From contig CATLGL010000078.1 in the NCBI GenBank assembly GCA_949935895.1, forward strand, positions 1 through 7,119: a DNA stretch of 7,119 bases, given 5' to 3'. Shown piece after piece: positions 1-6,952 of this stretch (position 1 is the stretch's first letter; each line of letters starts with the position of its first letter). Made by a program: the position numbers and the translations under genes. The notes beneath the pieces were generated by a model, which was given only the letters and a program-made list of their open reading frames with translations, did not search any database and was not told where the DNA came from. The DNA comes from an uncultured Clostridia bacterium (lineage in GTDB: Bacteria; Bacillota; Clostridia; TANB77; CAG-508).

Positions 1-29
1 AATTATAAATATTAGAAAGAAAGTTTTTT

Positions 30-1097
30 ATGAAAAACATTAAAGATTATAGTTTAGAGGAGTTAAAACAAGAGTTTATTCGATTAGGCGAAAAACCATT
101 TCGTGCACAGCAAGTTTTTCATTGGTTATATGTAGAAAATGTAACAAGTTTTGATGAAATGACGAATTTATCGTTTTCACTTAGGGAAAAATTGAAACAA
201 GAATTTAATTTATGTATTTATCATATTTTACAAAAACAAGTATCAATAGATGAAACAAAAAAGTACTTGTTTGATGTACTAGATGGTAATGCCATCGAAA
301 GTGTTTTAATGAGTTATCATCATGGATATAGTATTTGTGTTTCTTCACAAATTGGATGTAAAATGGGTTGTAAATTTTGTGCATCAACAGGAATTAATTT
401 TATTAGGAATTTGACTAAAGGCGAAATTATAGAGCAAATTTTAGCAGTAGAACGTGAAGAAAACATTAGAATATCGAATATTGTATTTATGGGAATAGGA
501 GAGCCACTGGACAATTTTGATAATGTATTAGGGGCAATTTCCATTATAAACCATCCAAAAGGTTTAAATATAGGAGCAAGACATATTAGTGTTTCAACTA
601 GTGGCATTGTTCCTAAAATATATGAATTAGCAAATCGAGAATTACAATGTACATTATCTATATCATTACATGCAACAACAAATGAAAAAAGAAGTAATAT
701 GATGCCAATAAACAAAGTATATCCAATAGAAGAACTTATGAAGGCATGCAAAGACTATATTGCAAAAACCAATAAAAGAATATCGTTTGAATATGCACTA
801 GCCAAAAATAATAATGAAACGATAGAGGATGCAAAACAATTAGTAAAATTATTACAAGGAATGCTATGTCATGTTAATTTAATTCCAATTAACAAAATAG
901 AAAATGGTACATATCAAAAAAGTACAAATGAAAATATTATTAAATTTCGAGATTACTTAAACGACCATGGAATTGTAGCAACTATTAGAAGAGAACTAGG
1001 TTCTGATATTGATGCTGCATGTCGGACAACTCAGAAGAAAAAACTTAAAAACATAAGGAGGAAACATGAAAGTTTTTGCGAAAACCGACTTAGGTAA
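30..1097 (+). CDS. rlmN: RlmN: dual-specificity 23S rRNA A2503 / tRNA A37 C2-methyltransferase (radical SAM), 3' end apparently frameshifted
   Basis: Cytoplasmic radical-SAM enzyme that by family knowledge methylates C2 of A2503 in 23S rRNA and A37 in some tRNAs. Residues seen: Cys110, Cys114 and Cys117 form the CxxxCxxC [4Fe-4S] motif; Cys103 lies 7 residues before it, as Cys118 does in E. coli; Glu90 matches E. coli Glu105; GIGEPL is at 155-160 and ISLHA at 211-215; Cys331 in GSDIDAAC is the cysteine that carries the transient methyl group. The start has only a weak purine-rich site (about 14-23). After Cys331 the frame reads RTTQKKK and runs 32 bases into prpC, giving 355 residues. Ignoring C1023 gives CGQLRRKN and a stop at 1054-1056, a 341-residue protein, which I take as the ancestral form. 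Cfr is a relative with the same cysteines, but the neighbourhood (prpC-prkC-rsgA-rpe) is that of rlmN. Confidence 0.95.
   Translation: MKNIKDYSLEELKQEFIRLGEKPFRAQQVFHWLYVENVTSFDEMTNLSFSLREKLKQEFNLCIYHILQKQVSIDETKKYLFDVLDGNAIESVLMSYHHGYSICVSSQIGCKMGCKFCASTGINFIRNLTKGEIIEQILAVEREENIRISNIVFMGIGEPLDNFDNVLGAISIINHPKGLNIGARHISVSTSGIVPKIYELANRELQCTLSISLHATTNEKRSNMMPINKVYPIEELMKACKDYIAKTNKRISFEYALAKNNNETIEDAKQLVKLLQGMLCHVNLIPINKIENGTYQKSTNENIIKFRDYLNDHGIVATIRRELGSDIDAACRTTQKKKLKNIRRKHESFCENRLR
1020..1056 (+). other. Apparent +1 frameshift site at the end of rlmN, with alternative stop TAA
   Basis: TGT at 1020-1022 encodes the essential Cys331. The next in-frame codon is CGG (1023-1025), the only in-frame CGG I found by eye in the window's genes. 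Skipping base 1023 gives GGA CAA CTC AGA AGA AAA AAC TTA and so on, i.e. G-Q-L-R-R-K-N-L-K-T, ending at TAA 1054-1056. CGQLR is the conserved RlmN ending, so the downstream sequence is coding in the +1 frame. The alternative stop also forms TAAGGAGG with the prpC ribosome binding site, a usual operon junction. The reading is firm; the cause (sequence error, mutation or programmed shift) is open. Confidence 0.85.
1055..1061 (+). promoter_or_regulatory. Ribosome binding site of prpC, inside the rlmN 3' end
   Basis: AAGGAGG lies 4 bases before the ATG at 1066, so it is strong but closely spaced. It fixes the prpC start and lies inside the long rlmN frame. If rlmN ends at TAA 1054-1056 the stop and this site overlap, which favours translational coupling. 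If ribosomes continue in the unshifted frame, they read through this site and 32 bases of prpC. Confidence 0.8.
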
Positions 1098-1800
1098 AGC
1101 AAGAGATATGAATGAAGACTTTTATTATATAACACAAAGTATAAACGAAGAATTACAATTGTACATATTAGCAGATGGCATGGGAGGATATAATGGAGGA
1201 GAAATAGCAAGTAAACTTGCAACTCTTAGTGCTAAAAGTTATATTGAGACTAATTTTTCTAATATTTCACATGAGAAAGAAAGCATTTTAAAGCTTATTG
1301 AAAGTAGTATAGAATATGCTAATATGGTGGTATATGAAAAAGCAAAAGAAAATGTAGAATTAACAAATATGGGTACTACTTTAGAGATTTGTTTAATATA
1401 TAATAATAAAGTATTTATTGGTCATATTGGAGATAGTAGAATTTATCGAATTCGAAAAGAATTTTTTAGAAAACTAACGAGGGATCATAGCTATGTGGAG
1501 CAATTAGTAACAGATGGAACCATTACCAAGGAAGAAGCAAGGAATCATCCCAAAAAAAATATGCTAATGAAGGCAGTAGGATGTACCCCATATGTAGAAC
1601 CAGATTTAATGGTAAAAGGATTTATAAAAGAGGATATTTTACTAATGTGTTCAGATGGACTAACTAACATGGTAACAGAACAGGAAATATATGATATTGT
1701 AAAAGAAAATGTAACAAGCAGTTGTGAGAATTTAATAAAAAGAGCAAACGAAATGGGAGGATATGACAACATTACTGTTGTTGTTATTAAAAACGATTAA
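1066..1800 (+). CDS. prpC: PP2C-family Ser/Thr protein phosphatase (PrpC/Stp), partner of the PASTA kinase
   Basis: Soluble metal-dependent phosphatase of 244 residues, a typical length for bacterial PrpC/Stp/PstP. Motifs in order: TDLGKARDMNED (7-18) with Asp18; LADGMGG (35-41) with Asp37 and Gly38; MGTT (102-105); GHIGDSRIYR (119-128); the flap region with LTRDHSYVEQL (137-147); CSDGL (195-199) with Asp197; GGYDN (231-235) with Asp234. Asp18, Asp37, Asp197 and Asp234 are the expected Mn/Mg ligands. There is no signal peptide or membrane helix. It begins within the 3' end of rlmN and ends 21 bases before prkC, so the two are almost certainly co-transcribed. In B. subtilis the orthologue dephosphorylates PrkC and its substrates; the same role is inferred here from adjacency and intact motifs. 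Confidence 0.96.
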   Translation: MKVFAKTDLGKARDMNEDFYYITQSINEELQLYILADGMGGYNGGEIASKLATLSAKSYIETNFSNISHEKESILKLIESSIEYANMVVYEKAKENVELTNMGTTLEICLIYNNKVFIGHIGDSRIYRIRKEFFRKLTRDHSYVEQLVTDGTITKEEARNHPKKNMLMKAVGCTPYVEPDLMVKGFIKEDILLMCSDGLTNMVTEQEIYDIVKENVTSSCENLIKRANEMGGYDNITVVVIKND

Positions 1801-1821
1801 AATAATAGGAGAGATGAAAAA

Positions 1822-3801
1822 ATGAACTTAGAGGGTAGATTAATTGCAAATCGATATGAAATTATTGAAAAAGTAGGAAATGGTGGAATGGCTACTGTAT
1901 ATAGAGCAAAAGACCATATACTAAATCGTTTAGTTGCTGTTAAAATTTTGAAAGATGAATTTACAACAGATGATGAATTTATTAAAAGATTTCGTTCAGA
2001 GGCACAAGCAGTTGCAAGCTTAAATCATCCAAATATTGTAGGGGTATATGATGTAGGAAATGAAGGAAATTTGTATTATATTGTAATGGAATTGATACAA
2101 GGAAAAACCTTAAAAGAAGTCATTCAAAAAGAAGGTAAACTTTCATGGAAATGGTCTGTTAATGTTGCAATTCAGATTGCGTCAGCTTTGGAGACAGCAC
2201 ATAAAAATAATATTATACACCGTGATATTAAACCACATAATATTATTATAACAGAAGAAGGAATTGCAAAGGTAACCGATTTTGGAATTGCAAAAGCAGT
2301 ATCAAATTCAACTATTACTGCTTTTGGAACTACAATTGGTTCAGTTCACTATTTTTCACCAGAACATGCAAGAGGAGGGTTTACAGATGCCAAGTCAGAT
2401 TTATATTCCTTAGGTGTAGTTATGTATGAAATGGTAACAGGAAAAGTTCCATTTGATGCAGATACACCAGTCTCTATTGCGTTAATGCATATGCAAGAAC
2501 AAGCAACAGAGCCAATAATCTTAAATCCAATGATACCAAATTCTGTAAACAAAATTATCATAAAAGCAATGCAAAAGGATGTTAATTTACGTTATCAAAC
2601 AGCATCGGAAATGTTAAAAGATTTAAATATGTCGTTAAAAAATCCAGATGGAAATTTTGTATTTATGAAGGATATGGAAAATGATTTTCCAACACAGAAA
2701 ATACCAACAATGTATGATACAGACATAAGTAAAGAAAATCCAGAAAGAAATGACCAAAACAATAAGAAAAAAGAAAATAAACTAGTAAGATTTATTAAAA
2801 AACATAAAATATTATCTTTTATGATAGGAGCAATACTATTATTTACATTAACCATTACTGGTACTTACTATGGTTTAAAATTAACACAAGTAAAAGAAGT
2901 AATGATACCAAATTTAGTGGGAATGTCACAACAAGAAGCAAAAACAAAAGCAGAGGAGAATAATCTTATATATGTAGAATTAGAGCCTCAATTTAGTCCA
3001 GATGTTCCAGAAGGTTCTGTTATTAGCCAAGAACCTCGTTATATTGAAAATTACAAAATTAAAGAAAAATCAGAAATAAAAGTAGTAATTAGTAAAGGAC
3101 AAGAATTAACAACTGTACCTAAAGTAGTAGGAATGAAAAAAGAAGATGCAATAAGTAAATTGCAAGAATTTAATTTACTATTTGAAGTAATAGAGGAAAC
3201 AAGCAAAACAGTAGAAGAAGGATATGTAATTAGTCAAGAAATTGAACCAAATAAGCAGGTAAATGCAGGAGAAACAGTAAAAATTCATGTAAGTACAGGA
3301 ACTGGAATTGAACAAGTAGATATACCAAATGTAGTAGGAAAAACAGAAGCAGAAGCAAGAAAATTATTGACAGATAATAAATTAAAAGTAAAAGAAGTTA
3401 TTTATCAAGAGGATAAAACAAAAAATGATGGAATTGTTTTAAAACAGGACAAAGAAGCAGGTACAACAGTTGATGCAGATACAGAAGTTACTATTACTGT
3501 TAATAAGATTGCTCAAATGAAAACTGGTAAAATTATAGTTAATGTTAAATCAATTACAAAATATAAAGAACCAGACGAAACAACATCAAATACAGTTTCA
3601 ACACAACCAAAACAAGCAAAAGTACGAATTGTAGTTGGTGAGGATATCATTTATAATAGTATGGTAAATAAAACAGAAACAAATTTAACAAAAGAATTTC
3701 AAGGAATAGGAACTGTAACAGTTAAAGTATATATTGATGATATTTTAGAAAAAACATTACAATTAAATTTAAATGAAAAGACCACGTTAACAGTTGAATA
3801 A
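1822..3801 (+). CDS. prkC: PASTA-domain eukaryotic-type Ser/Thr protein kinase (PrkC/Stk), membrane sensor of peptidoglycan
   Basis: Transmembrane Hanks-type kinase of 659 residues (B. subtilis PrkC has 648). The kinase domain spans about 12-270: glycine loop GNGGMATVY (19-27), Lys41 in AVKIL, alpha-C Glu60, HRDIKPHN (133-140) with catalytic Asp135, DFG (153-155), and a Thr-rich activation segment ending GSVHYFSPE (173-181). All catalytic residues are present. A charged linker (about 285-328) leads to one membrane helix (about 330-350). Three extracellular PASTA repeats follow (about 358-426, 428-493 and 496-562), each with a PN/PK-x-VG signature, then a beta-rich tail (about 566-659) comparable to the Ig-like end of B. 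subtilis PrkC. AGGAGAG at 1807-1813 is 8 bases before the ATG. By family knowledge the PASTA repeats bind muropeptides or lipid II and activate autophosphorylation; the adjacent phosphatase reverses it. Confidence 0.97.
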   Translation: MNLEGRLIANRYEIIEKVGNGGMATVYRAKDHILNRLVAVKILKDEFTTDDEFIKRFRSEAQAVASLNHPNIVGVYDVGNEGNLYYIVMELIQGKTLKEVIQKEGKLSWKWSVNVAIQIASALETAHKNNIIHRDIKPHNIIITEEGIAKVTDFGIAKAVSNSTITAFGTTIGSVHYFSPEHARGGFTDAKSDLYSLGVVMYEMVTGKVPFDADTPVSIALMHMQEQATEPIILNPMIPNSVNKIIIKAMQKDVNLRYQTASEMLKDLNMSLKNPDGNFVFMKDMENDFPTQKIPTMYDTDISKENPERNDQNNKKKENKLVRFIKKHKILSFMIGAILLFTLTITGTYYGLKLTQVKEVMIPNLVGMSQQEAKTKAEENNLIYVELEPQFSPDVPEGSVISQEPRYIENYKIKEKSEIKVVISKGQELTTVPKVVGMKKEDAISKLQEFNLLFEVIEETSKTVEEGYVISQEIEPNKQVNAGETVKIHVSTGTGIEQVDIPNVVGKTEAEARKLLTDNKLKVKEVIYQEDKTKNDGIVLKQDKEAGTTVDADTEVTITVNKIAQMKTGKIIVNVKSITKYKEPDETTSNTVSTQPKQAKVRIVVGEDIIYNSMVNKTETNLTKEFQGIGTVTVKVYIDDILEKTLQLNLNEKTTLTVE

Positions 3802-3826
3802 AAAAATGAAAAAACAGTAGAACATG

Positions 3827-3869
3827 AAGGAATTAGTATTGGATAAAAAACAATATTGATTCCTTTTTT
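3827..3869 (+). terminator. Intrinsic terminator after prkC
   Basis: AAGGAATTAGTATTG (3827-3841) pairs with CAATATTGATTCCTT (3851-3865) in a continuous 15-base-pair stem with two G-U pairs, a 9-base loop (3842-3850), and a run of six T at 3864-3869. It lies 26 bases past the prkC stop and should end the rlmN-prpC-prkC transcript, at least partly. Confidence 0.85.
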
Positions 3870-3871
3870 CG

Positions 3872-3900
3872 TTGCTTTCGAGATAGTAATGGTATATAAT
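3872..3900 (+). promoter_or_regulatory. Sigma-A-type promoter of rsgA-rpe
   Basis: TTGCTT (3872-3877), a 17-base spacer and a perfect TATAAT (3895-3900). Transcription would start near 3907, leaving a leader of about 25 bases before the rsgA start. It begins three bases after the T-run of the prkC terminator, so rsgA-rpe looks like a separate transcription unit. Confidence 0.75.
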
Positions 3901-3931
3901 AATGTAAGATAAAATAGATAAAGGAGAGGTA

Positions 3932-4813
3932 ATGCAAGGTAGAATTATTAATAATATTTCAAATACTTATATAATCGAAGCTGATAAATGCACATATGAA
4001 GCAGTAATAAGAGGAAAAATGAAATTAGAAGATATGGTGCCAGTAGTAGGAGATAATGTTGAATTTGAAGAAATACCAAATCAAATAAAACAAGGAATTA
4101 TTACAAAAATCTTACCAAGAAAGAATTATATCAAAAGACCCAAAATTGCAAATGTAACAAGACTTATCTTAGTAGTATCCATTCAATTACCAAAACCAGA
4201 TTTATTGTTATTGGACAAACAATTGGCCTTTGCGGAATTCATGAAAATGGAGCCGATTATCATTTTAAATAAGCAAGATTTAGGAAGTATAGAGGAAATT
4301 CAAAACATACAAAAAATTTATCAACAGATAGGATATCATATTTTGGTAACAAGTGCAAAACAACAAGAGGGAATTGAACAGGTAAGAGAAGCCTTAAAAG
4401 GACAGACAAGTGCTTTTTCAGGTAATTCTGGTGTTGGAAAATCCACATTATTAAATGCAATTTTTGAAAGAGATTTGACAATGGAAGGTGTTATTAGTAA
4501 GAAAAATCAAAAAGGAAAAAATACAACAACAACAGTTCAACTGTATCAATTAGATGAAGAAACTTATATAGCAGATACACCAGGTTTTTCAACTTTTGAC
4601 ATTTATGAAATAGAAAGTAAAAATTTATATATGTATTTTAAAGAATTAAGGCTTGCTGAAAAAGATTGCAAATATGTAGGTTGTACTCATATAAAAGAAA
4701 ATGAATGTGGAATAAAAAGAGCATTAGAGGAAGGAAAAATAGCATTATCAAGATATCAAAATTATGTTAAAATATATGAAAATATAAAAGATAAGGAGGA
4801 ACACAAATGGTAG
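3932..4813 (+). CDS. rsgA: RsgA (YjeQ/CpgA): circularly permuted GTPase for 30S subunit maturation
   Basis: Cytoplasmic ribosome-assembly GTPase of 293 residues, the usual Gram-positive length. The N-terminal OB fold spans about 1-68. The GTPase motifs come in the permuted order G4-G5-G1-G2-G3 that defines the family: NKQD (113-116), TSA (140-142), P-loop GNSGVGKS (164-171), switch GKNTTT (195-200) and DTPG (215-218). The C-terminal zinc site is C-x4-C-x-H-x5-C at Cys246, Cys251, His253 and Cys259. The switch has Asn197 where the family usually has His (GxHTT). AAGGAG at 3921-3926 is 5 bases before the ATG. It has its own promoter and overlaps rpe by 7 bases. In B. subtilis the orthologue CpgA is phosphorylated by PrkC, which makes its place beside prkC meaningful; that link is inferred here. 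Confidence 0.96.
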   Translation: MQGRIINNISNTYIIEADKCTYEAVIRGKMKLEDMVPVVGDNVEFEEIPNQIKQGIITKILPRKNYIKRPKIANVTRLILVVSIQLPKPDLLLLDKQLAFAEFMKMEPIIILNKQDLGSIEEIQNIQKIYQQIGYHILVTSAKQQEGIEQVREALKGQTSAFSGNSGVGKSTLLNAIFERDLTMEGVISKKNQKGKNTTTTVQLYQLDEETYIADTPGFSTFDIYEIESKNLYMYFKELRLAEKDCKYVGCTHIKENECGIKRALEEGKIALSRYQNYVKIYENIKDKEEHKW

Positions 4814-5466
4814 AAATAGCCACTTCACTTTTGTCACTGGATACAGAGAATGTCACAAAAGATATTTATAATTTAGAGGTAGCACATACGGATTATATTC
4901 ATATTGATGTAATGGATGGAAAATTTGTAGAAAAAGACACAGAAAAAAGAATGTTTGACTATACAAATCAGATAAAAGCAATTTCTAATATACCAATAGA
5001 TGTACATTTTATGGTAGAAGATATAAAAAAACAATTAGAAATGTATATTCCATTTATGCCAAATTGTATTACATTTCACTATGAAGCTTGTAAAAATAAA
5101 GAGGAAGTATTTCATTATATTAACAAAATAAAAGAAGAGGAGATAAAAGTAGGAATTGCAATTAGTCCTAAAACAAAACTAGAAACCATATATGAGTTTT
5201 TACCATTTATCCATATGGTGTTAATGATGACAGTAGAACCAGGAAAAGGAGGACAACAGCTAATCCCAGAGACATTGGAAAAAATAAAATTATTATATGA
5301 CTATCGAAATGAGAAGAAACTAGAATTCAATATAGAAGCAGATGGAGGAATTAACTTAGAAACAATTAGTAGTATAAAGCAAGTAGGAGTAGATATTGCA
5401 GTTGTAGGAAGTGCTATTACAAAATCATCAGATTATAAACAAACCATAGAATTGCTAAAAAGTTAA
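4807..5466 (+). CDS. rpe: Ribulose-phosphate 3-epimerase, divergent subfamily
   Basis: TIM-barrel enzyme (219 residues, usual length) that interconverts D-ribulose 5-phosphate and D-xylulose 5-phosphate in the pentose phosphate pathway. Metal and catalytic residues are present: Ser7 (ATSLLS), His32 and Asp34 in IHIDVMDG, His67 in DVHFM, and Asp179 in EADGGI. The phosphate-binding glycine region GGQ (148-150) and the VVGSAI end (199-204) are also there. Departures from the textbook sequence: FVEKDTEKRMF replaces the usual FVPN...GP stretch after DGKF, MTVEPGKGGQ replaces MTVNPGFGGQ, and Thr6 replaces the usual Pro. AAGGAGG at 4793-4799 is 7 bases before the ATG, inside the rsgA end; the 7-base overlap (4807-4813) suggests translational coupling. 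A related sugar-phosphate epimerase (such as AlsE) is possible, but the position after rsgA strongly favours Rpe. Confidence 0.92.
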   Translation: MVEIATSLLSLDTENVTKDIYNLEVAHTDYIHIDVMDGKFVEKDTEKRMFDYTNQIKAISNIPIDVHFMVEDIKKQLEMYIPFMPNCITFHYEACKNKEEVFHYINKIKEEEIKVGIAISPKTKLETIYEFLPFIHMVLMMTVEPGKGGQQLIPETLEKIKLLYDYRNEKKLEFNIEADGGINLETISSIKQVGVDIAVVGSAITKSSDYKQTIELLKS

Positions 5467-5554
5467 TATATAATAGGCACAGGGAGAGTCTCACAATTAA
5501 ATAAATTGCCTAAAAAAATTGATATTAAGAGGAAAGTTATTGTTTCAAATAGTA

Positions 5555-5597
5555 AAAAAATAGAACTTATTCCAACATGGAATAGGTTCTATTTTTT
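5555..5597. terminator. Bidirectional intrinsic terminator between convergent genes
   Basis: A 20-base-pair stem (5555-5574 with 5578-5597, one G-T pair) around a 3-base loop, starting in an A-tract (5554-5560) and ending in a T-tract (5592-5597). It can therefore terminate transcription in both directions: rpe from the left and the membrane protein gene from the right. The rest of 5467-5554 shows only weak pairing (AGGCA 5475-5479 with TGCCT 5507-5511) and no gene. Confidence 0.9.
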
Positions 5598-5601
5598 ATA
5601 C

Positions 5602-5654
5602 TTTAGGAATTTCTAGAATTTCTTTGAAATTGTTCTAGTTTAAAAATTCCTGAA
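5602..5654. repeat. Imperfect inverted repeat next to the terminator
   Basis: TTTAGGAATTT (5602-5612) pairs with AAATTCCTGAA (5644-5654). Inside it, CTAG 5613-5616 pairs with CTAG 5635-5638, and AATTTC 5617-5622 pairs with GAAATT 5626-5631 around a TTT loop. Bulges interrupt the stem and neither side has a clean T-run, so it is a weak second terminator or an mRNA 3'-end structure for the minus-strand gene. Confidence 0.5.
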
Positions 5655-5679
5655 TTTGTTTGTAACATGATAAAATTTT

Positions 5680-6864
5680 CTATTCTTTTTCAGCTATATT
5701 ATTTGATTTTTTATTTGTTAATAAGTAGTAAATAATTGTTCCTAGACCAAACATTTTAACAACAAAAGAAATAACCCAACCTACATAAGGAATTAATGAT
5801 AAAGCCCAAATGGCAACAACAACACCAATTAGTGTTAAATAGGTTAAATACTTTTTAGAATATGCAAATTTTTCTTTTAATTTGTAAGTAATACAAATAC
5901 TACTAATAGCACCTGAAATGGAAAGCAATAAAACAAGCAATGCAGCAATAGCAAATCCTAAAGGAATACCAATAAACGTAAATAAAAGACCAATACTTAC
6001 CATGGAAGCTAATAATATAGTAAGTAGACCAATTCCAAATGATCTAAAAATATTAGATACAGTAATAGTACTAGAGGTATTATTTAGGAACTTTGGTGCT
6101 AACCATAAGCATAATAAAAATACTACCAAGGTATATAAAATAGCATTACAAGCACTAATTACTTTTTCAAGAATTACTTCTGTTACACTTTCTTTAGAAT
6201 CAAGTGCTTTTTGATAATGAACTTCTCCTTGCACTAATTCATTGGATAATGATAATTCTTTTGAAGCAGAATACGTTAAATTTCCATAAACGATAGCAGA
6301 TTTATCGGTAGAATTTGAAAAATTAAAGTTATTTGCTTCTACAAAAGCATCTCTTCCAACACCACCATTAAAGTTAAAAGTATCTGCAAAAACTTTTAAA
6401 TCACGAATCATAAAAGAATCATAAGACATATCTACTTTACGAGCAAAAGCATATAAGTCGTTGGCATTACCATTAAGTGTTACTGTATTCGCCATAACAT
6501 AAATGGATTGAACAACATAAGAATCTTTTGCGAAAGTTACATTATTTCCACAAGCATATAACGAACCATTAACTTTTCCAGTTACATTGATATGGTCACC
6601 AAAAAGAAAGACATTACCATCAACTAATTGATCCATTTCAATGTTATTATCAAATACATATAAATCACCACTATAAATTTCAGGCGTTGGTTCTGGTTCA
6701 GTTCCTTCTTCCACTCTTGCATTATCACCAGGAGCAGTTGATGTGATTGTGTTTGTTTCTTCTGATGTTGGTGTAGGTTCTCCTTCTGTTGCAAAACAGA
6801 AAGTTGAAAACATCAATAAAAATGCTAATAATAATACCATAATTTTTGTTTTGTTTTTTAACAT
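5680..6864 (-). CDS. Secreted bactofilin-like beta-repeat domain fused to a multi-pass membrane domain
   Basis: Predicted envelope protein of 394 residues from the start chosen here. Residues 1-25 form a signal peptide (MLKNKTK, then a hydrophobic core, cleavage after CFA). Then comes a Pro/Thr/Glu-rich linker (about 26-64). Residues about 65-217 are short repeated strands (for example GNVFLFGDHINVTGKVNGSL, 83-102) in the style of polymer-forming bactofilin (DUF583) beta-solenoids. About five membrane helices follow (roughly 236-256, 276-299, 302-326, 340-358 and 363-382) and a basic tail. With the signal peptide cleaved, this puts the beta domain outside the cell and the C-terminus inside. 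A longer frame opens at 6894, but that ATG has no ribosome binding site and coincides with the predicted transcription start, so 6864 is preferred. No lipobox is present. Exact function is unknown; a scaffold or wall-linked role is a guess. Confidence 0.85.
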   Translation of the reverse strand: MLKNKTKIMVLLLAFLLMFSTFCFATEGEPTPTSEETNTITSTAPGDNARVEEGTEPEPTPEIYSGDLYVFDNNIEMDQLVDGNVFLFGDHINVTGKVNGSLYACGNNVTFAKDSYVVQSIYVMANTVTLNGNANDLYAFARKVDMSYDSFMIRDLKVFADTFNFNGGVGRDAFVEANNFNFSNSTDKSAIVYGNLTYSASKELSLSNELVQGEVHYQKALDSKESVTEVILEKVISACNAILYTLVVFLLCLWLAPKFLNNTSSTITVSNIFRSFGIGLLTILLASMVSIGLLFTFIGIPLGFAIAALLVLLLSISGAISSICITYKLKEKFAYSKKYLTYLTLIGVVVAIWALSLIPYVGWVISFVVKMFGLGTIIYYLLTNKKSNNIAEKE

Positions 6865-6870
6865 AAAAAA

Positions 6871-6878
6871 TTCCTCCC
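6871..6878 (-). promoter_or_regulatory. Ribosome binding site fixing the start of the bactofilin-like gene
   Basis: On the minus strand GGGAGGAA stands 6 bases before the ATG at 6864-6862, ideal spacing. The upstream ATG at 6894-6892 is preceded only by AT-rich sequence. The choice moves the protein start by 10 residues and puts the signal peptide at the true N-terminus. Confidence 0.85.
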
Positions 6879-6900
6879 ATTCATAAATTTTCATATTGTA

Positions 6901-6929
6901 AATATATATCTTATTTATATATTTGTCAA
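6901..6929 (-). promoter_or_regulatory. Sigma-A-type promoter of the bactofilin-like gene
   Basis: On the minus strand a perfect TTGACA (6929-6924), a 17-base spacer and TATATT (6906-6901). The predicted start of transcription is near 6894, about 30 bases before the chosen ATG at 6864. Confidence 0.75.
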
Positions 6930-6952
6930 GAAAATTTAGGGAGGAAAACAGG

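Noticed and set aside
320..751. Antisense open frame of 143 codons inside rlmN, and similar ones at 205-387, 1031-1222, 1545-1772, 2349-2561, 2595-2855, 4260-4481 (all minus) and 5918-6214 (plus)
   Set aside because: All lie opposite well-supported genes with intact family motifs. They are hydrophobic mirror frames typical of AT-rich coding DNA, with no start signals of note.
30..1097. Cfr-type antibiotic-resistance methyltransferase
   Set aside because: Cfr shares the cysteines, but the operon context with prpC-prkC-rsgA-rpe is that of housekeeping rlmN.
5475..5511. Possible small RNA or riboswitch downstream of rpe
   Set aside because: Only a 5-base AGGCA/TGCCT pair and a 5-base CAATT/AATTG pair can be drawn. 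There is no recognisable riboswitch core or promoter.
5602..5668. Minus-strand 20-codon frame from ATG 5668
   Set aside because: No ribosome binding site, and it lies in the 3' inverted repeat of the upstream minus-strand gene.
5467..5679. thiN or spoVM after rpe, as in B. subtilis
   Set aside because: No matching frame is present. The next gene is convergent and unrelated.
6790..6810. Lipoprotein signal in the bactofilin-like protein (Cys23)
   Set aside because: The residues before Cys23 (S-T-F) do not fit a lipobox. Cleavage after Ala25 is the better fit.
6865..6894. Longer N-terminus (MKIYEWEEFF) for the bactofilin-like protein
   Set aside because: That ATG has no ribosome binding site and lies at the predicted transcription start. 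The ATG at 6864 has GGGAGGAA at ideal spacing and gives a normal signal peptide.
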